Shown here one piece after another: positions 24,097 through 32,920 of a stretch of DNA of 64,000 nt. The position numbers and the translations under genes were made by a program. Every line of letters begins with the position of its first letter. Positions within the stretch are counted from its first letter, which is position 1. Under the pieces are notes generated by a model. The model was not told the DNA's origin, did not search any database, and saw only the letters and a program-made list of their open reading frames with translations. The DNA is from Oceanimonas marisflavi (lineage in GTDB: Bacteria; Pseudomonadota; Gammaproteobacteria; Enterobacterales; Aeromonadaceae), in contig NZ_QAGM01000018.1 in assembly GCF_003049725.1 (NCBI RefSeq), forward strand, positions 1 to 64,000, written 5' to 3'.

Positions 24097-24472
24097 TGCG
24101 CTTCTCCAGCTCGGTCAGCAGAGCCATGGCATCGTCATAAAAAGCGATCGCAACCTGATACACCTGTTCCGCTACCGCTTCATCATAGGTATGGGAAGTA
24201 ATGTTACGGGCATGATGATAATCAAACCAGGGCAAGGGGCTTGCAATAAGCTGTTTATCGGCGGCAAGGCGGAACAGATCCTTGCGGCTCAGAGGAGCCA
24301 GGGTTTCGGCCCCCACATCCTCGGCCAGATATCGACGCAACAACTTCCATGCCAGCTCATAGCTGTATTCAAAGCGCTGAATAACGGCATCGCGGATAAA
24401 CTCGTCCTTGGGCTGGCATAATGCCAGATGCAGGGTTGCCAGCGCTTTTTGCAGTGGACCAAGCAAAATCAT
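24083..24472 (-). CDS. HEPN-type protein (HepT/HI0074 family), probable toxin partner of MntA
   Basis: The 129-residue helical protein, formerly called nucleotidyltransferase substrate-binding protein, begins at ATG 24472 after AGGAGAACAGC. It carries FEYSYELAWKLLRRYL and the HEPN R-x4-H motif RNITSHTYDEAVAEQVY near residue 90. The motif is intact, so ribonuclease or other toxin activity is possible. It overlaps mntA by 14 bases. The longer in-frame extension upstream looks non-coding and was not used. Confidence 0.85.
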   Translation of the reverse strand: MILLGPLQKALATLHLALCQPKDEFIRDAVIQRFEYSYELAWKLLRRYLAEDVGAETLAPLSRKDLFRLAADKQLIASPLPWFDYHHARNITSHTYDEAVAEQVYQVAIAFYDDAMALLTELEKRNATD

Positions 24473-24773
24473 GCTGTTCTCCTGAAAATTTTTCGCCAGT
24501 GTAATACAGCCAGAGAGCAATCCCAACCCGCCGGTGAAGCAGACTATTCGGGTTGATAAAAGCAAACAGCGGCAGGGTCTCAGCAGCAGAAAAAAGAGTC
24601 CAGCCCCCCGTTCAGGGCCGCAAGCCCGGCGCCAAGCCGGCCTTTGCACTGCTTTGCCACGACCCTCCCCATCTTTTGCTTGAGTCCTGACCCCACACGG
24701 GTAACATTACCCCCCTTATGTATTAGTGTATCGGCCCGGGGCCGGTTTAGTTCAAAGCTGGAGAGCGATTTAC
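24473..24773. other. Gap between HEPN toxin gene and asnS, no gene seen
   Basis: This 301-bp divergent gap must hold promoters for asnS (rightward) and the HEPN/MNT pair (leftward). It is GC-rich in the middle and AT-richer near 24700-24740. I see no strong -35/-10 pair, no convincing ORF and no structured RNA. Confidence 0.4.
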
Positions 24774-26174
24774 ATGACCCACGCATCCGTAACTGATGTG
24801 CTGGCAGGCAAATATGCCGTTGGCACCCCCCTTACCGTTAAGGGGTGGATTCGCACTCGCCGTGACTCCAAGGCGGGAATTTCGTTTTTGGCCATTCACG
24901 ATGGCAGCTGCTTCAATCCGGTGCAGGCTGTGGTGCCCAATAACGTGGCGAATTATCAGTCTGAAGTGGTGCGCCTGACCACCGGCTGCTCGGTGGAAGT
25001 GACCGGCACCGTGGCCGAGTCTCAGGGCCAGGGCCAGGACTTTGAGCTGCAGGCCACCGAGGTGAAGGTAGTGGGCTGGGTGGATGACCCGGATACCTAC
25101 CCCATGGCCGCCAAGCGCCACTCCATTGAATATCTGCGGGAATACGCCCACCTGCGCCCGCGCACCAACCTGATCGGCGCCGTGGCCCGGGTGCGCAACT
25201 GCCTGTCTCAGGCGCTGCACCGCTTCTTTCATGAAAACGGCTATATGTGGGTGGCCACGCCCATTGTGACCGCCTCCGACTGTGAAGGCGCCGGTGAAAT
25301 GTTCCGGGTGTCCACCCTGGATCTGCAGAACCTGCCGCGCACCGACAAGAATGATATCGACTTTGGCGAAGACTTCTTTGGCAAGGAAGCGTTCCTCACC
25401 GTATCCGGTCAGCTCAATGCCGAAACCTACGCCTGCGCCCTGAGCAAGGTCTATACCTTTGGCCCCACTTTCCGCGCCGAAAACTCCAACACCAGCCGCC
25501 ACCTGGCGGAGTTCTGGATGGTGGAGCCGGAGCTGGCCTTTGCCGATCTGGATGACGCCGCCAAGCTGGCCGAAGACATGCTGAAGTATGTGTTCAAGGC
25601 CGTGCTGGAAGAGCGCATGGACGACATGAGCTTCTTTGCCCAGCGCGTGGACAAGGACGCCATTACCCGTCTGCAGCAGTTTGTGGAAAAGGACTTTGCC
25701 CAGGTGGACTACACAGATGCGGTGGAGATCCTTAAAAAATCCGGCAAAAAGTTCGAGTTCCCGGTGGAATGGGGCGTGGATCTGTCCTCCGAGCACGAGC
25801 GCTACCTGGCCGAAGAACACTTCAAGGCGCCGGTGGTGGTGAAGAACTACCCGAAGGACATCAAGGCCTTCTACATGAAGCTCAACCCCGACGGCAAAAC
25901 CGTGGCGGCCATGGACGTGCTGGCCCCGGGCATTGGCGAGATCATCGGTGGCTCCCAGCGGGAAGAAGTGCTGGAAGTGCTGGACGCCCGTCTGGAAGAA
26001 ATGGGCCTGAACGTGGAAGACTACGGCTGGTACCGGGATCTGCGCCGCTACGGCACCGTGCCTCACGCCGGCTTTGGTCTGGGCTTTGAGCGTCTGGTGG
26101 CCTATGTCACCGGCATGGGCAACGTGCGTGACGTTATCCCCTTCCCCCGCACCCCGCGTAACGCCGATTTCTGA
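24774..26174 (+). CDS. asnS: Asparagine--tRNA ligase AsnS
   Basis: AsnS charges tRNA-Asn with asparagine. From ATG 24774, preceded by GGAGAGCG, the protein has 466 residues, the same as E. coli AsnS. The N-terminal OB-fold anticodon domain begins [20 protein letters not shown]. The class II catalytic core shows motif 2 [20 protein letters not shown] near residue 230 and motif 3 [21 protein letters not shown] near the C-terminus. It is transcribed alone and followed by a terminator at 26196. Confidence 0.98.
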   Translation: MTHASVTDVLAGKYAVGTPLTVKGWIRTRRDSKAGISFLAIHDGSCFNPVQAVVPNNVANYQSEVVRLTTGCSVEVTGTVAESQGQGQDFELQATEVKVVGWVDDPDTYPMAAKRHSIEYLREYAHLRPRTNLIGAVARVRNCLSQALHRFFHENGYMWVATPIVTASDCEGAGEMFRVSTLDLQNLPRTDKNDIDFGEDFFGKEAFLTVSGQLNAETYACALSKVYTFGPTFRAENSNTSRHLAEFWMVEPELAFADLDDAAKLAEDMLKYVFKAVLEERMDDMSFFAQRVDKDAITRLQQFVEKDFAQVDYTDAVEILKKSGKKFEFPVEWGVDLSSEHERYLAEEHFKAPVVVKNYPKDIKAFYMKLNPDGKTVAAMDVLAPGIGEIIGGSQREEVLEVLDARLEEMGLNVEDYGWYRDLRRYGTVPHAGFGLGFERLVAYVTGMGNVRDVIPFPRTPRNADF

Positions 26175-26195
26175 TTATTCACTACAAATAAACGC

Positions 26196-26222
26196 AAAAA
26201 GCTCCGGTATCGGGGCTTTTTT
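26196..26222 (+). terminator. asnS terminator
   Basis: AAAAAGCTCCG-GTAT-CGGGGCTTTTTT forms an 11-bp stem with one wobble, closed by a T run, 22 bases after the asnS stop. Confidence 0.88.
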
Positions 26223-26232
26223 GTTGTAGATT

Positions 26233-26252
26233 GGTTGGGCGAGTCCCAACCT
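26233..26252 (-). terminator. Hairpin after fadJ, terminator or repeat
   Basis: GGTTGGGCGAGTCCCAACC (about 26233-26251) folds into a short stem directly past the fadJ stop. It resembles the hairpin after tadD (9411-9431) and the GTTGGGATTCG sequence at 36663, so it may be a repeat used as an operon end. Confidence 0.45.
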
Positions 26253-26262
26253 TTTCCGGTAT

Positions 26263-28374
26263 TCAATAATAACTCTGTCCCTGCTCTGCCATGTCCTTGA
26301 GCGACTGGCAGGGTTTGAAGCGTTCACCGTATTTGCGGGCATATTCTTCCATTTTCGCGACAATGTTCTCTATGCCCTGCTGGTGCATATAGTGGAACGG
26401 GCCGCCGGTGAAGGCCGGATAGCCGATGCCGAATACGGCGCCAATGTCGCCGTCCCGGCTTGAGGCCACCACCCCTTCACTCAGAGCCAATGCCGCTTCG
26501 TTCAGCATCGGCAGCACACAGCGCTCGGCCATGTCCTGAGCCGGCAGCCTTGCCTGAGGCGTGATGTTCAGCAGCCGGTAGATGGCCGGATCGGCGGGTT
26601 TGCCCTTTTTGTCAAAGACGTAAAAGCCCCGGCCGTTTTTCTTGCCAAGGCGTTTGTCGTCCAGCAGCTTGCTCAGGGCCGGCGGCGCCTTAAAGCGGCT
26701 GCCCAGCTCGGCTTCAAGCACGGGGGCGATGTTGGCGGCCACGTCGATGCCCACTTCATCCAGCAGGGTCAGGGGCCCCACCGGAAAGCCATAGTCCACC
26801 AGGGCGTGGTCAATAGACTCGACGGGCTCGCCGTCCAGCAGCAGCCGGACGGCCTCATTGACATAGGGCGCCAGAATGCGGTTAACGTAAAAACCGGCGC
26901 TGTCTTTCACCACTATGGGGGTTTTGCCCTGAGCCCGGGCCAGTTTCAGTGCCGTGGCCACTGTGGCCGGGCTGGTGCCGGCATGGGGAATGATCTCGGC
27001 CAGGGGCATTTTTTCCACCGGGCTGAAATAATGCAGCCCCACCACCCGCTCCGGGTGAGCGGCCCCTTCGGCAATCCGGTGAATGGGCAGCGACGAGGTA
27101 TTGCTGGCAAAAATGGTGTGCTCCGGGCAACGGGCCTGCACCTCTTGCACCATTTGTCGCTTTACCTTCAGATCTTCAAATACCGCCTCCAGTACCACGT
27201 CCACCCGCTCAAAGCCGCTGTAATCCAGGGTGCCGGTCAGCAAAGACAGCTGGCGGTTCATTTCGGGCTGACGAAGGTGCTTTTTCTCGACCTTGCTGCT
27301 CAGCAGCCGGTGGGCGGTGGCCATGGCCTGATTGATGCCCTTGTTCTCTATGTCCTTGATGCGCACCGGCAGGCCGGCTTTGGTGGCGGTAACAAAGGCG
27401 ATGCCGCCGCCCATCAGGCCACCGCCCAGCACGCCGGCCCGGCTCAGGGGGCCCGGCCCCGCGCCCTGATAATCCGTTTCCTTTTTCATCTCTGTGGTGG
27501 CAAAAAACAGCCGGCGCAAGGCTGCCGACTCCGGGGTCGTCACCAGCTCGCCAAAGGCGGCGGCCTCGGCTTCAAAGCCGGCCTGTTTGCCCTGCTCATA
27601 ACCGGTGCGCACTACCTCCAGCAGTTTTTCCGGTGCCGGGTAGTTGCCCCGGGTTTTGCCACGCAGGCGGCTCAGCGCCTGATCGAACACCAGTTTGCGC
27701 CCCAGCGGGTTGCCTTCCAGCACAAGGGATTTTAAATCCCTTGTGCTGGTGCCGGCGGGTTTGCCTTTTTTGGCCATGGCAATGGCGGTGTCCAGCAATA
27801 TGCTTTCGGGCACCATGTCGTGCACCAGGCCGGCTTTCAGTGCCTGTTTCGGTCTCAGCTGCTTGCCGGTGAGCATCATGTCGAGGGCCTTCATCAGGCC
27901 CACTCGCCGAGGCAGGCGCTGGGTGCCGCCGGAGCCGGGAATCAGCCCCAGCTGCACCTCGGGCAACCCCAGGCGGGTAATGTCGTCATCGCTGCATACC
28001 CGGCCATGGCAGGCCAGCGCCAGCTCCAGTCCGCCCCCCAGACAGGGACCGTGAATGGCGGCCACAAGGGGCAGTTCGAGGCTCTCCAGCTCGCCAAACA
28101 GCGCCTGCCCCGACCGGGCCAGTGCTTCGGCCTGTCCGGCGCTCTGGCAGTCATCCAGCATATGCACATCGGCCCCGGCAATAAAGGAGCCGGGCTTGCC
28201 GGATCGCAGCACCAGGCCTTTTATAGCGGTGTTCCGGCGAATATCCGCCAGCAGCGTGCGAAGTTCACCGGCAAAGCTGGCCCGCAGGGTGTTCATGCGC
28301 TCGCCGGGCACATCCATGGTGATAATGCCAATGCCGTCGTTCACGCTCAGGGTAAAGGTGGTTGGTTCGCTCAT
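26263..28374 (-). CDS. fadJ: Fatty acid oxidation complex subunit alpha FadJ
   Basis: FadJ is the bifunctional alpha subunit of beta-oxidation: enoyl-CoA hydratase (residues about 1-190) followed by 3-hydroxyacyl-CoA dehydrogenase (about 310-700). The hydratase half has [10 protein letters not shown] and [19 protein letters not shown]; the dehydrogenase half has the NAD site [16 protein letters not shown] and [17 protein letters not shown]. At 703 residues it fits FadJ. The linker is unusual: a perfect 33-bp palindrome (27717-27749) codes for the segment around [12 protein letters not shown]. It overlaps fadI by 4 bases. Confidence 0.96.
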   Translation of the reverse strand: MSEPTTFTLSVNDGIGIITMDVPGERMNTLRASFAGELRTLLADIRRNTAIKGLVLRSGKPGSFIAGADVHMLDDCQSAGQAEALARSGQALFGELESLELPLVAAIHGPCLGGGLELALACHGRVCSDDDITRLGLPEVQLGLIPGSGGTQRLPRRVGLMKALDMMLTGKQLRPKQALKAGLVHDMVPESILLDTAIAMAKKGKPAGTSTRDLKSLVLEGNPLGRKLVFDQALSRLRGKTRGNYPAPEKLLEVVRTGYEQGKQAGFEAEAAAFGELVTTPESAALRRLFFATTEMKKETDYQGAGPGPLSRAGVLGGGLMGGGIAFVTATKAGLPVRIKDIENKGINQAMATAHRLLSSKVEKKHLRQPEMNRQLSLLTGTLDYSGFERVDVVLEAVFEDLKVKRQMVQEVQARCPEHTIFASNTSSLPIHRIAEGAAHPERVVGLHYFSPVEKMPLAEIIPHAGTSPATVATALKLARAQGKTPIVVKDSAGFYVNRILAPYVNEAVRLLLDGEPVESIDHALVDYGFPVGPLTLLDEVGIDVAANIAPVLEAELGSRFKAPPALSKLLDDKRLGKKNGRGFYVFDKKGKPADPAIYRLLNITPQARLPAQDMAERCVLPMLNEAALALSEGVVASSRDGDIGAVFGIGYPAFTGGPFHYMHQQGIENIVAKMEEYARKYGERFKPCQSLKDMAEQGQSYY
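27717..27749. repeat. Perfect 33-bp palindrome inside fadJ
   Basis: CCAGCACAAGGGATTT (27717-27732), one central T, then AAATCCCTTGTGCTGG (27734-27749) are exact inverted copies. It stays in frame and codes part of the flexible region between the hydratase and dehydrogenase domains. In mRNA it would fold into a 16-bp hairpin. Confidence 0.9.
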
Positions 28375-29684
28375 TGGGCTGCCTCCAGTACCATGGCCAC
28401 GCCCAGGCCACCGGCGGCACAGGCGGTGGCAAGGGCCAGACCGCCGCCCCGGCGGTTCAGCTCGTTCAGGGTTTGGGTAATGATGCGCGCACCGGTGGCG
28501 GCAAAGGGATGGCCATAGGCAAGCGACCCGCCCAGCACGTTGAATTTGTTGATGTCGACGCTGCCAATGGCCTCATTCAGCCCCAGCTCGTTTTCGGCAA
28601 AAGTGCGGCTTTCAAAGCACGTGAGGTTGGCCAGGGTCTGGGCCGCAAAGGCTTCGTGCATGTCGATCAGATCCATATCGGCCAGGCTGCACCCGGCCTG
28701 AGCAAGTGCGCGCGGGGTGGCGTAGCTCGGCCCCAGCAGCATGTCACTCTGCACGCCAATGGCGGCATAGGCATGGCTGCGCAAATACCCCAGGGGCCGG
28801 AGCCCCAGCGTTTTTGCCCGGCTTTCGGTCATCATCAGCACGGCGGCGGCGCCGTCGGTGAGTGCCGTGCTGTTGCCGGCGGTCACGCTGCCGTGGCGCT
28901 TGTCAAAGGCAGGCTTGAGCCGCTGGTAGTCACTCAGCGCTGACTCGGGCCGCAGGGTGTTGTCCCGTTCAAGGGGCGCCTTGAAGGGCGGCACAAAGGC
29001 GGTCATCACCTCACCGTTCAGCCAGCCCTGCTCCCAGGCCGCAGCGGCCAGCCGATGGGAGCGCAGGGCAAATTCATCCTGCTCCCGGCGGGAGATGCCG
29101 TGGCTCTTGGCCATTTGCTCGGCGGTCTGGCCCATGGTCAGCCCGGTGGAATATTCCGCAATGGCCGGCGGCACCGGCATCAGGTCGTTCAGTTCAAGCC
29201 GGCGCAAAATGGCCAGCTTCTGCTTAAGGTTTCTGGCCTTGTTCAGCGCCAGCAGGGCCCCGGCAAGCCGCCGGGAAACACCGATAGGCAGCACAGACGA
29301 CGAGTCGGCGCCGCCGGCAATACCGATGTCCACCCGGCCGGCCAGCATGGACTCGGCCAGGCTGGATACCGCCTGAAAGCTGGTGGCGCAGGCGCGGGTC
29401 ACGCTGTAGGCATCGGTTCTTGCCGGCAGCTCGGTGCCAAGCACAATTTCCCGGGCAATGTTGGGCGCACTGGGCATCTGAATCACCTGGCCGAACACCA
29501 GCTGTTCAATATCGCTGGCGGGCACCGGCGCCCGGGCCAGCAATCCGGCCACCAGCATGCGCCCCAGATCCAGCGCGGGCATGTCTTTAAAAACGGTAGC
29601 CTGACGGGCAAAGGGCGTTCGCAGCCCGGTCACAATGGCAATGCGATCGCCATTGGGAGTAACAAGGGGGGAAGTCGACGACAT
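28371..29684 (-). CDS. fadI: 3-ketoacyl-CoA thiolase FadI
   Basis: FadI cleaves 3-ketoacyl-CoA to acetyl-CoA and a shortened acyl-CoA as the beta subunit of the FadIJ complex. From ATG 29684, after AAGGAGCCTTC, the protein is 437 residues (E. coli 436). The nucleophile cysteine lies in [12 protein letters not shown] near residue 97. The C-terminal catalytic His is in [16 protein letters not shown] and the Cys in [15 protein letters not shown]. It precedes fadJ with a 4-base overlap, and its leader carries a FadR-like box and a promoter. Confidence 0.96.
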   Translation of the reverse strand: MSSTSPLVTPNGDRIAIVTGLRTPFARQATVFKDMPALDLGRMLVAGLLARAPVPASDIEQLVFGQVIQMPSAPNIAREIVLGTELPARTDAYSVTRACATSFQAVSSLAESMLAGRVDIGIAGGADSSSVLPIGVSRRLAGALLALNKARNLKQKLAILRRLELNDLMPVPPAIAEYSTGLTMGQTAEQMAKSHGISRREQDEFALRSHRLAAAAWEQGWLNGEVMTAFVPPFKAPLERDNTLRPESALSDYQRLKPAFDKRHGSVTAGNSTALTDGAAAVLMMTESRAKTLGLRPLGYLRSHAYAAIGVQSDMLLGPSYATPRALAQAGCSLADMDLIDMHEAFAAQTLANLTCFESRTFAENELGLNEAIGSVDINKFNVLGGSLAYGHPFAATGARIITQTLNELNRRGGGLALATACAAGGLGVAMVLEAAQ

Positions 29685-29703
29685 GAAGGCTCCTTGCCAT
29701 ATC

Positions 29704-29721
29704 AAGGGGTCTGACCTGATT
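29704..29721 (-). promoter_or_regulatory. FadR-like operator upstream of fadIJ
   Basis: AAGGGGTCTGACCTGATT matches the core GGTC-N-GACC of FadR sites (E. coli consensus AACTGGTCNGACCAGTT). It lies across the predicted transcription start, just downstream of the -10 at 29729-29724 and 20 bases before the fadI start. That position fits repression relieved by long-chain acyl-CoA. Confidence 0.65.
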
Positions 29722-29723
29722 GC

Positions 29724-29751
29724 ATAGTAGCAACGGCAAAACCGGTTTCAA
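29724..29751 (-). promoter_or_regulatory. fadIJ promoter (sigma70)
   Basis: On the minus strand TTGAAA (29751-29746) and TACTAT (29729-29724) are 16 bases apart, 40 bases upstream of the fadI start and adjacent to the FadR-like box. Confidence 0.65.
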
Positions 29752-29858
29752 ACAGGCTCGTTACTTTTTGTCTGCGTTGACGCAAGGCGTTGGCACAAGG
29801 CTGTCGCACCGGGCTGCAACTGTGGTTAGACTGAATAACAGGAGCACTCCCGGGGAAA

Positions 29859-30431
29859 GTGATGATTTCCATATTCAGACGAAAGCAACAACGGCAGCAC
29901 TCGGTCTCTAAAGACATGATGATAAAACAAAAGCGTTACGAGGCTTTAGTGTATGCCCTGCATGGCGATTTGTTCCGCTATGCATTCTGGCTGTGCCATG
30001 ACCGGCAGGTGGCTGAAGACCTGGTGCAGGAGACATTTCTGCGGGCTTGGAAAGCGCTCGACAGCCTGAAAGAAGAAAAAGCCGCCAAGGCCTGGCTTAT
30101 TACCATTTTGCGCCGGGAAAATGCCCGTCGGTTTGAACGCAAGCAGTTCGATCTGGTGGACATTGAAACCACATCGGTGCCGGATCGCAAATCGCCGGGC
30201 CTGGAGCAGGACATGGAAAATGAATGGCTGCGCCGGCACATTGCCGAGCTGGCCCCCGAATATCGAGAGCCGCTGTTGCTGCAGGTAATTGGCGGCTTCA
30301 GTGGAGAGGAAATTGCCGGAATATTGGACTTGAACAAAAACACCGTAATGACCCGCCTTTTTCGCGCCCGCAACCAGCTGAAAGAGGCCATGGAGCAAGA
30401 CAAAACAGCAAGAGGTCGTAACAATGGATGA
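29859..30431 (+). CDS. ECF-type sigma-70 family RNA polymerase sigma factor
   Basis: The 190-residue protein has sigma region 2 (LFRYAFWLCHDRQVAEDLVQ then ETFLRAWKALDSL) and region 4 (LAPEYREPLLLQVIGGFSGE then EIAGILDLNKNTVMTRLFRA), so it directs core polymerase to a small regulon. The start at 29859, behind GGGGAAAGTG, gives an N-terminal tail of about 20 residues, as I recall for homologues in Vibrio-like bacteria. It overlaps the next gene, a membrane anti-sigma of the DUF3379 type, by 8 bases. The inducing signal is not visible. Confidence 0.92.
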   Translation: MMISIFRRKQQRQHSVSKDMMIKQKRYEALVYALHGDLFRYAFWLCHDRQVAEDLVQETFLRAWKALDSLKEEKAAKAWLITILRRENARRFERKQFDLVDIETTSVPDRKSPGLEQDMENEWLRRHIAELAPEYREPLLLQVIGGFSGEEIAGILDLNKNTVMTRLFRARNQLKEAMEQDKTARGRNNG

Positions 30432-31152
30432 TCTGGAATTCCGCCGCCGGGCCTACGCGGATCCTGATGACAAAAGCCCCGACTTTTTAGCCGCCTCTGC
30501 CATCAACCCCGGCAATCGTCAGTTTCTGGACGAGATGAAGGCGTTTAACCGCAAGCTTAACCGGGCGCTTGAAGAGCCGGTTCCTGCGGCCCTGCCCGAC
30601 AAGCTGATGCTGTCTCATTTGTTGCGCCAGCCCGACAACCGGGAGCTTTCCGGCTGGCGGAGTCTGGCCGTGGCCGCTTCGGTGGCGTTTGCCCTGGGGT
30701 TCGCCACCCGCTTTGTTACCTTCTCTCCCCAGGCCGTGGCCGAGCCCCCGCCGGTGGGCCAGGTGGCCATGAATCATGTGCTGCGGGAAATGCCTTTTAC
30801 CCATTATGTGGACGAAGCCGTGACCCTGGAAACGGTTAACGCCAAGCTGCGCCCCTATGGCACCCGGCTGCAGGATATGGCGGATATCGGCCGGGTGTAT
30901 TATGTCAATCACTGCATGTTTGCCGGTGGCCCTGCCGCCCATCTGGTGATCCAGGGCAAACGCAACAGAGTTCATGTGTTTCTGGTGCCCATGGAGCGGG
31001 CCCTGCAGCTGCAAAACCGCTTTGCCGAAGCCAACCTGCACGGTGAGGTTATGCCCATGAGCTATAACCGGCTGGTGGTGGTCAGCGACCGCAGCGAAGA
31101 CATTCATCATGTGGCAGAAAAGGTAAAGGCTTCGCTGGAAAAAGCCATTTAA
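30424..31152 (+). CDS. DUF3379-type membrane anti-sigma factor
   Basis: The 242-residue protein has a cytoplasmic N-terminus (MDDLEFRRRAYADPDDKSPD) suited to bind the sigma factor, one membrane span near residues 77-99 (WRSLAVAASVAFALGFATRF) and a periplasmic domain of about 140 residues. That domain includes TRLQDMADIGRVYYVNHCMF and RNRVHVFLVPMERALQL. This arrangement is that of DUF3379 proteins coupled to ECF sigma genes in marine gammaproteobacteria. The 8-base overlap with the sigma gene ensures stoichiometric expression. The signal sensed is unknown. Confidence 0.85.
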   Translation: MDDLEFRRRAYADPDDKSPDFLAASAINPGNRQFLDEMKAFNRKLNRALEEPVPAALPDKLMLSHLLRQPDNRELSGWRSLAVAASVAFALGFATRFVTFSPQAVAEPPPVGQVAMNHVLREMPFTHYVDEAVTLETVNAKLRPYGTRLQDMADIGRVYYVNHCMFAGGPAAHLVIQGKRNRVHVFLVPMERALQLQNRFAEANLHGEVMPMSYNRLVVVSDRSEDIHHVAEKVKASLEKAI

Positions 31153-31184
31153 ACCCCACGTCCCGGTAAACTTGGACCCGCATC

Positions 31185-31223
31185 AAACCGTCACTCCGGC
31201 GAAAGCCGGAGTGACGGTTTTTT
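31185..31223 (+). terminator. Terminator after sigma/anti-sigma operon
   Basis: AAACCGTCACTCCGGC-GAAA-GCCGGAGTGACGG and TTTTTT form a 16-bp perfect stem with a GAAA tetraloop 33 bases past the stop. The stem is the same REP-type palindrome family seen at 4850-4942. Confidence 0.9.
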
Positions 31224-31377
31224 GCTGTTGCCTGCTGCCAGTTGACCCTCACATTTTTCAATGCTCGCTCCGTTCGACGCCATACTACTATAAGAGTTGT
31301 ATCCACTTTTGGTGTAACATTTGAGCCCTTGCTCACACGGAAGCCACTGATGCTGTTTGCAACAACAGGAATGCATT

Positions 31378-32841
31378 ATGACCATTGAACTCCCTATTTT
31401 AATTACCTTTGTCGGCTATCTGGTGCTGACCATGCTGATCGGCGTGATCGCCTATAAAGCCACCAGCTCGCTGAGCGATTATATTCTGGGCGGGCGCCGC
31501 CTGGGGCCTGGCGTGGCCGCGCTCAGTGTGGGCGCTTCAGACATGAGCGGCTGGCTGCTGCTGGGCCTGCCCGGCGCTGTGTATCTTTATGGTCTGAACC
31601 AGGCCTGGATTGGTATTGGTCTGGTCATTGGTGCCTGGCTTAACTGGCTGTTTGTGGCCAAGCGTCTGCGGGTGTATACCGAGCAGGCCAACGACTCCCT
31701 TACCCTGCCCGACTTTCTTGAAAACCGGCTGAACGATCACAGCGGTCTTATTCGCGTGATCTCGGCACTGACCATTTTGATCTTTTTTGTGTTTTACACC
31801 TCTTCCGGCCTGGTGGGCGGCGCCATTTTGTTTGAAAAGGTCTTTGGTCTGCCCTACCTCACCGCGCTGCTGGTGGGGGGTGCCGTTATTGTGGCCTACA
31901 CCTTTATGGGCGGTTTTCTGGCGGTGTCCTGGACCGACTTTTTCCAGGGCATTCTGATGCTGCTTGCCTTGATCATCATGCCCTGGGCGGTGATGAACGA
32001 GCTGGGCGGCATGGAGCAGACCATGGCCACTCTGGATGGCATGGGTGATCACAAGCTGGATCTGTTCCATGAGTTCTCGCTGCTGAGCGGCCTCAGCCTG
32101 ATGGCGTGGGGACTGGGTTATTTTGGTCAGCCGCATATTCTGGCGCGCTTTATGGCCATTGACTCGCCCCGCTCGGTGCCGCTGTCCCGCCGCATTGCCA
32201 TGAGCTGGATGATTTTGTCCCTGATTGGTGCTCTGGGCGTGGGTCTGTCCGGCGCCGTGTATTTTACCGATGCGCCCCTGGAAAACCCGGAAACCGTGTT
32301 CCTGGCGCTGGCCAATGCGGTGTTCAACCCCTGGGTCGCCGGCTTTCTGATTGCCGCCATTATGTCCGCCATCATGAGTACCATCGACTCCCAGTTGCTG
32401 GTGTGCTCTTCTGCCATTACCGAAGACTTCTACAAGCGCTGGCTGCGCCCTCATGCCAGCGAGTATGAGCTGGTCTGGGTTGGCCGTATCGCGGTGCTGG
32501 CGGTGGCCATTCTGGCCCTGGTTATTGCCACCGACCGGGAAGCCACCGTGCTGGAGCTGGTCAGTTATGCCTGGGCCGGCTTCGGCGCCGCCTTTGGCCC
32601 GGTCATTATTCTGTCGGTATTCTGGTCTCGCCTCACCCGTAACGGCGCCCTGGCCGGTATTATTCTGGGAGCACTGACCGTGATCGGCTGGAAACAACTG
32701 GAAGGCGGCCTGTTCGATCTCTATGAAATCGTGCCCGGCTTTATTATCTGTGGTCTGGCCTGCATTGTGATCAGCCGCATGGACAAGGAGCCCTCCAAGG
32801 CCGTTATTCTCGGCTTCCGGCGCATGGAGTCTGACCTTTAA
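31378..32841 (+). CDS. putP: Sodium/proline symporter PutP
   Basis: PutP imports proline with Na+ for use as a carbon/nitrogen source or osmoprotectant. The 487-residue protein, started at ATG 31378 behind an AGGA site, is a member of the sodium:solute symporter family with about 13 membrane spans. Family segments seen are SDYILGGRRLGPGVAALSVG then ASDMSGWLLLGLPGA near residues 35-70 and SLMAWGLGYFGQPHILARFM near 245. IMSAIMSTIDSQLLVCSSAI lies near 335. No putA is adjacent. It ends at a strong bidirectional terminator. Confidence 0.95.
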   Translation: MTIELPILITFVGYLVLTMLIGVIAYKATSSLSDYILGGRRLGPGVAALSVGASDMSGWLLLGLPGAVYLYGLNQAWIGIGLVIGAWLNWLFVAKRLRVYTEQANDSLTLPDFLENRLNDHSGLIRVISALTILIFFVFYTSSGLVGGAILFEKVFGLPYLTALLVGGAVIVAYTFMGGFLAVSWTDFFQGILMLLALIIMPWAVMNELGGMEQTMATLDGMGDHKLDLFHEFSLLSGLSLMAWGLGYFGQPHILARFMAIDSPRSVPLSRRIAMSWMILSLIGALGVGLSGAVYFTDAPLENPETVFLALANAVFNPWVAGFLIAAIMSAIMSTIDSQLLVCSSAITEDFYKRWLRPHASEYELVWVGRIAVLAVAILALVIATDREATVLELVSYAWAGFGAAFGPVIILSVFWSRLTRNGALAGIILGALTVIGWKQLEGGLFDLYEIVPGFIICGLACIVISRMDKEPSKAVILGFRRMESDL

Positions 32842-32864
32842 CAGTGGTTGTTGCAAATAAAAAC

Positions 32865-32896
32865 AATAAAAGCGCCATTTGGCGCTTTTATTATTT
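32865..32896. terminator. Bidirectional terminator between putP and the NhaC-family gene
   Basis: AATAAAAGCGCC-ATTT-GGCGCTTTTATT is a 12-bp perfect stem with T-rich flanks on both strands, serving two convergent genes. Confidence 0.88.
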
Positions 32897-32920
32897 GAAT
32901 GGCAGCAATGAGAAGCGCCG

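Noticed and set aside
24747-26066. 439-residue minus-strand frame opposite asnS
   Set aside because: Histidine- and glycine-rich shadow of asnS with no ribosome site or domain.
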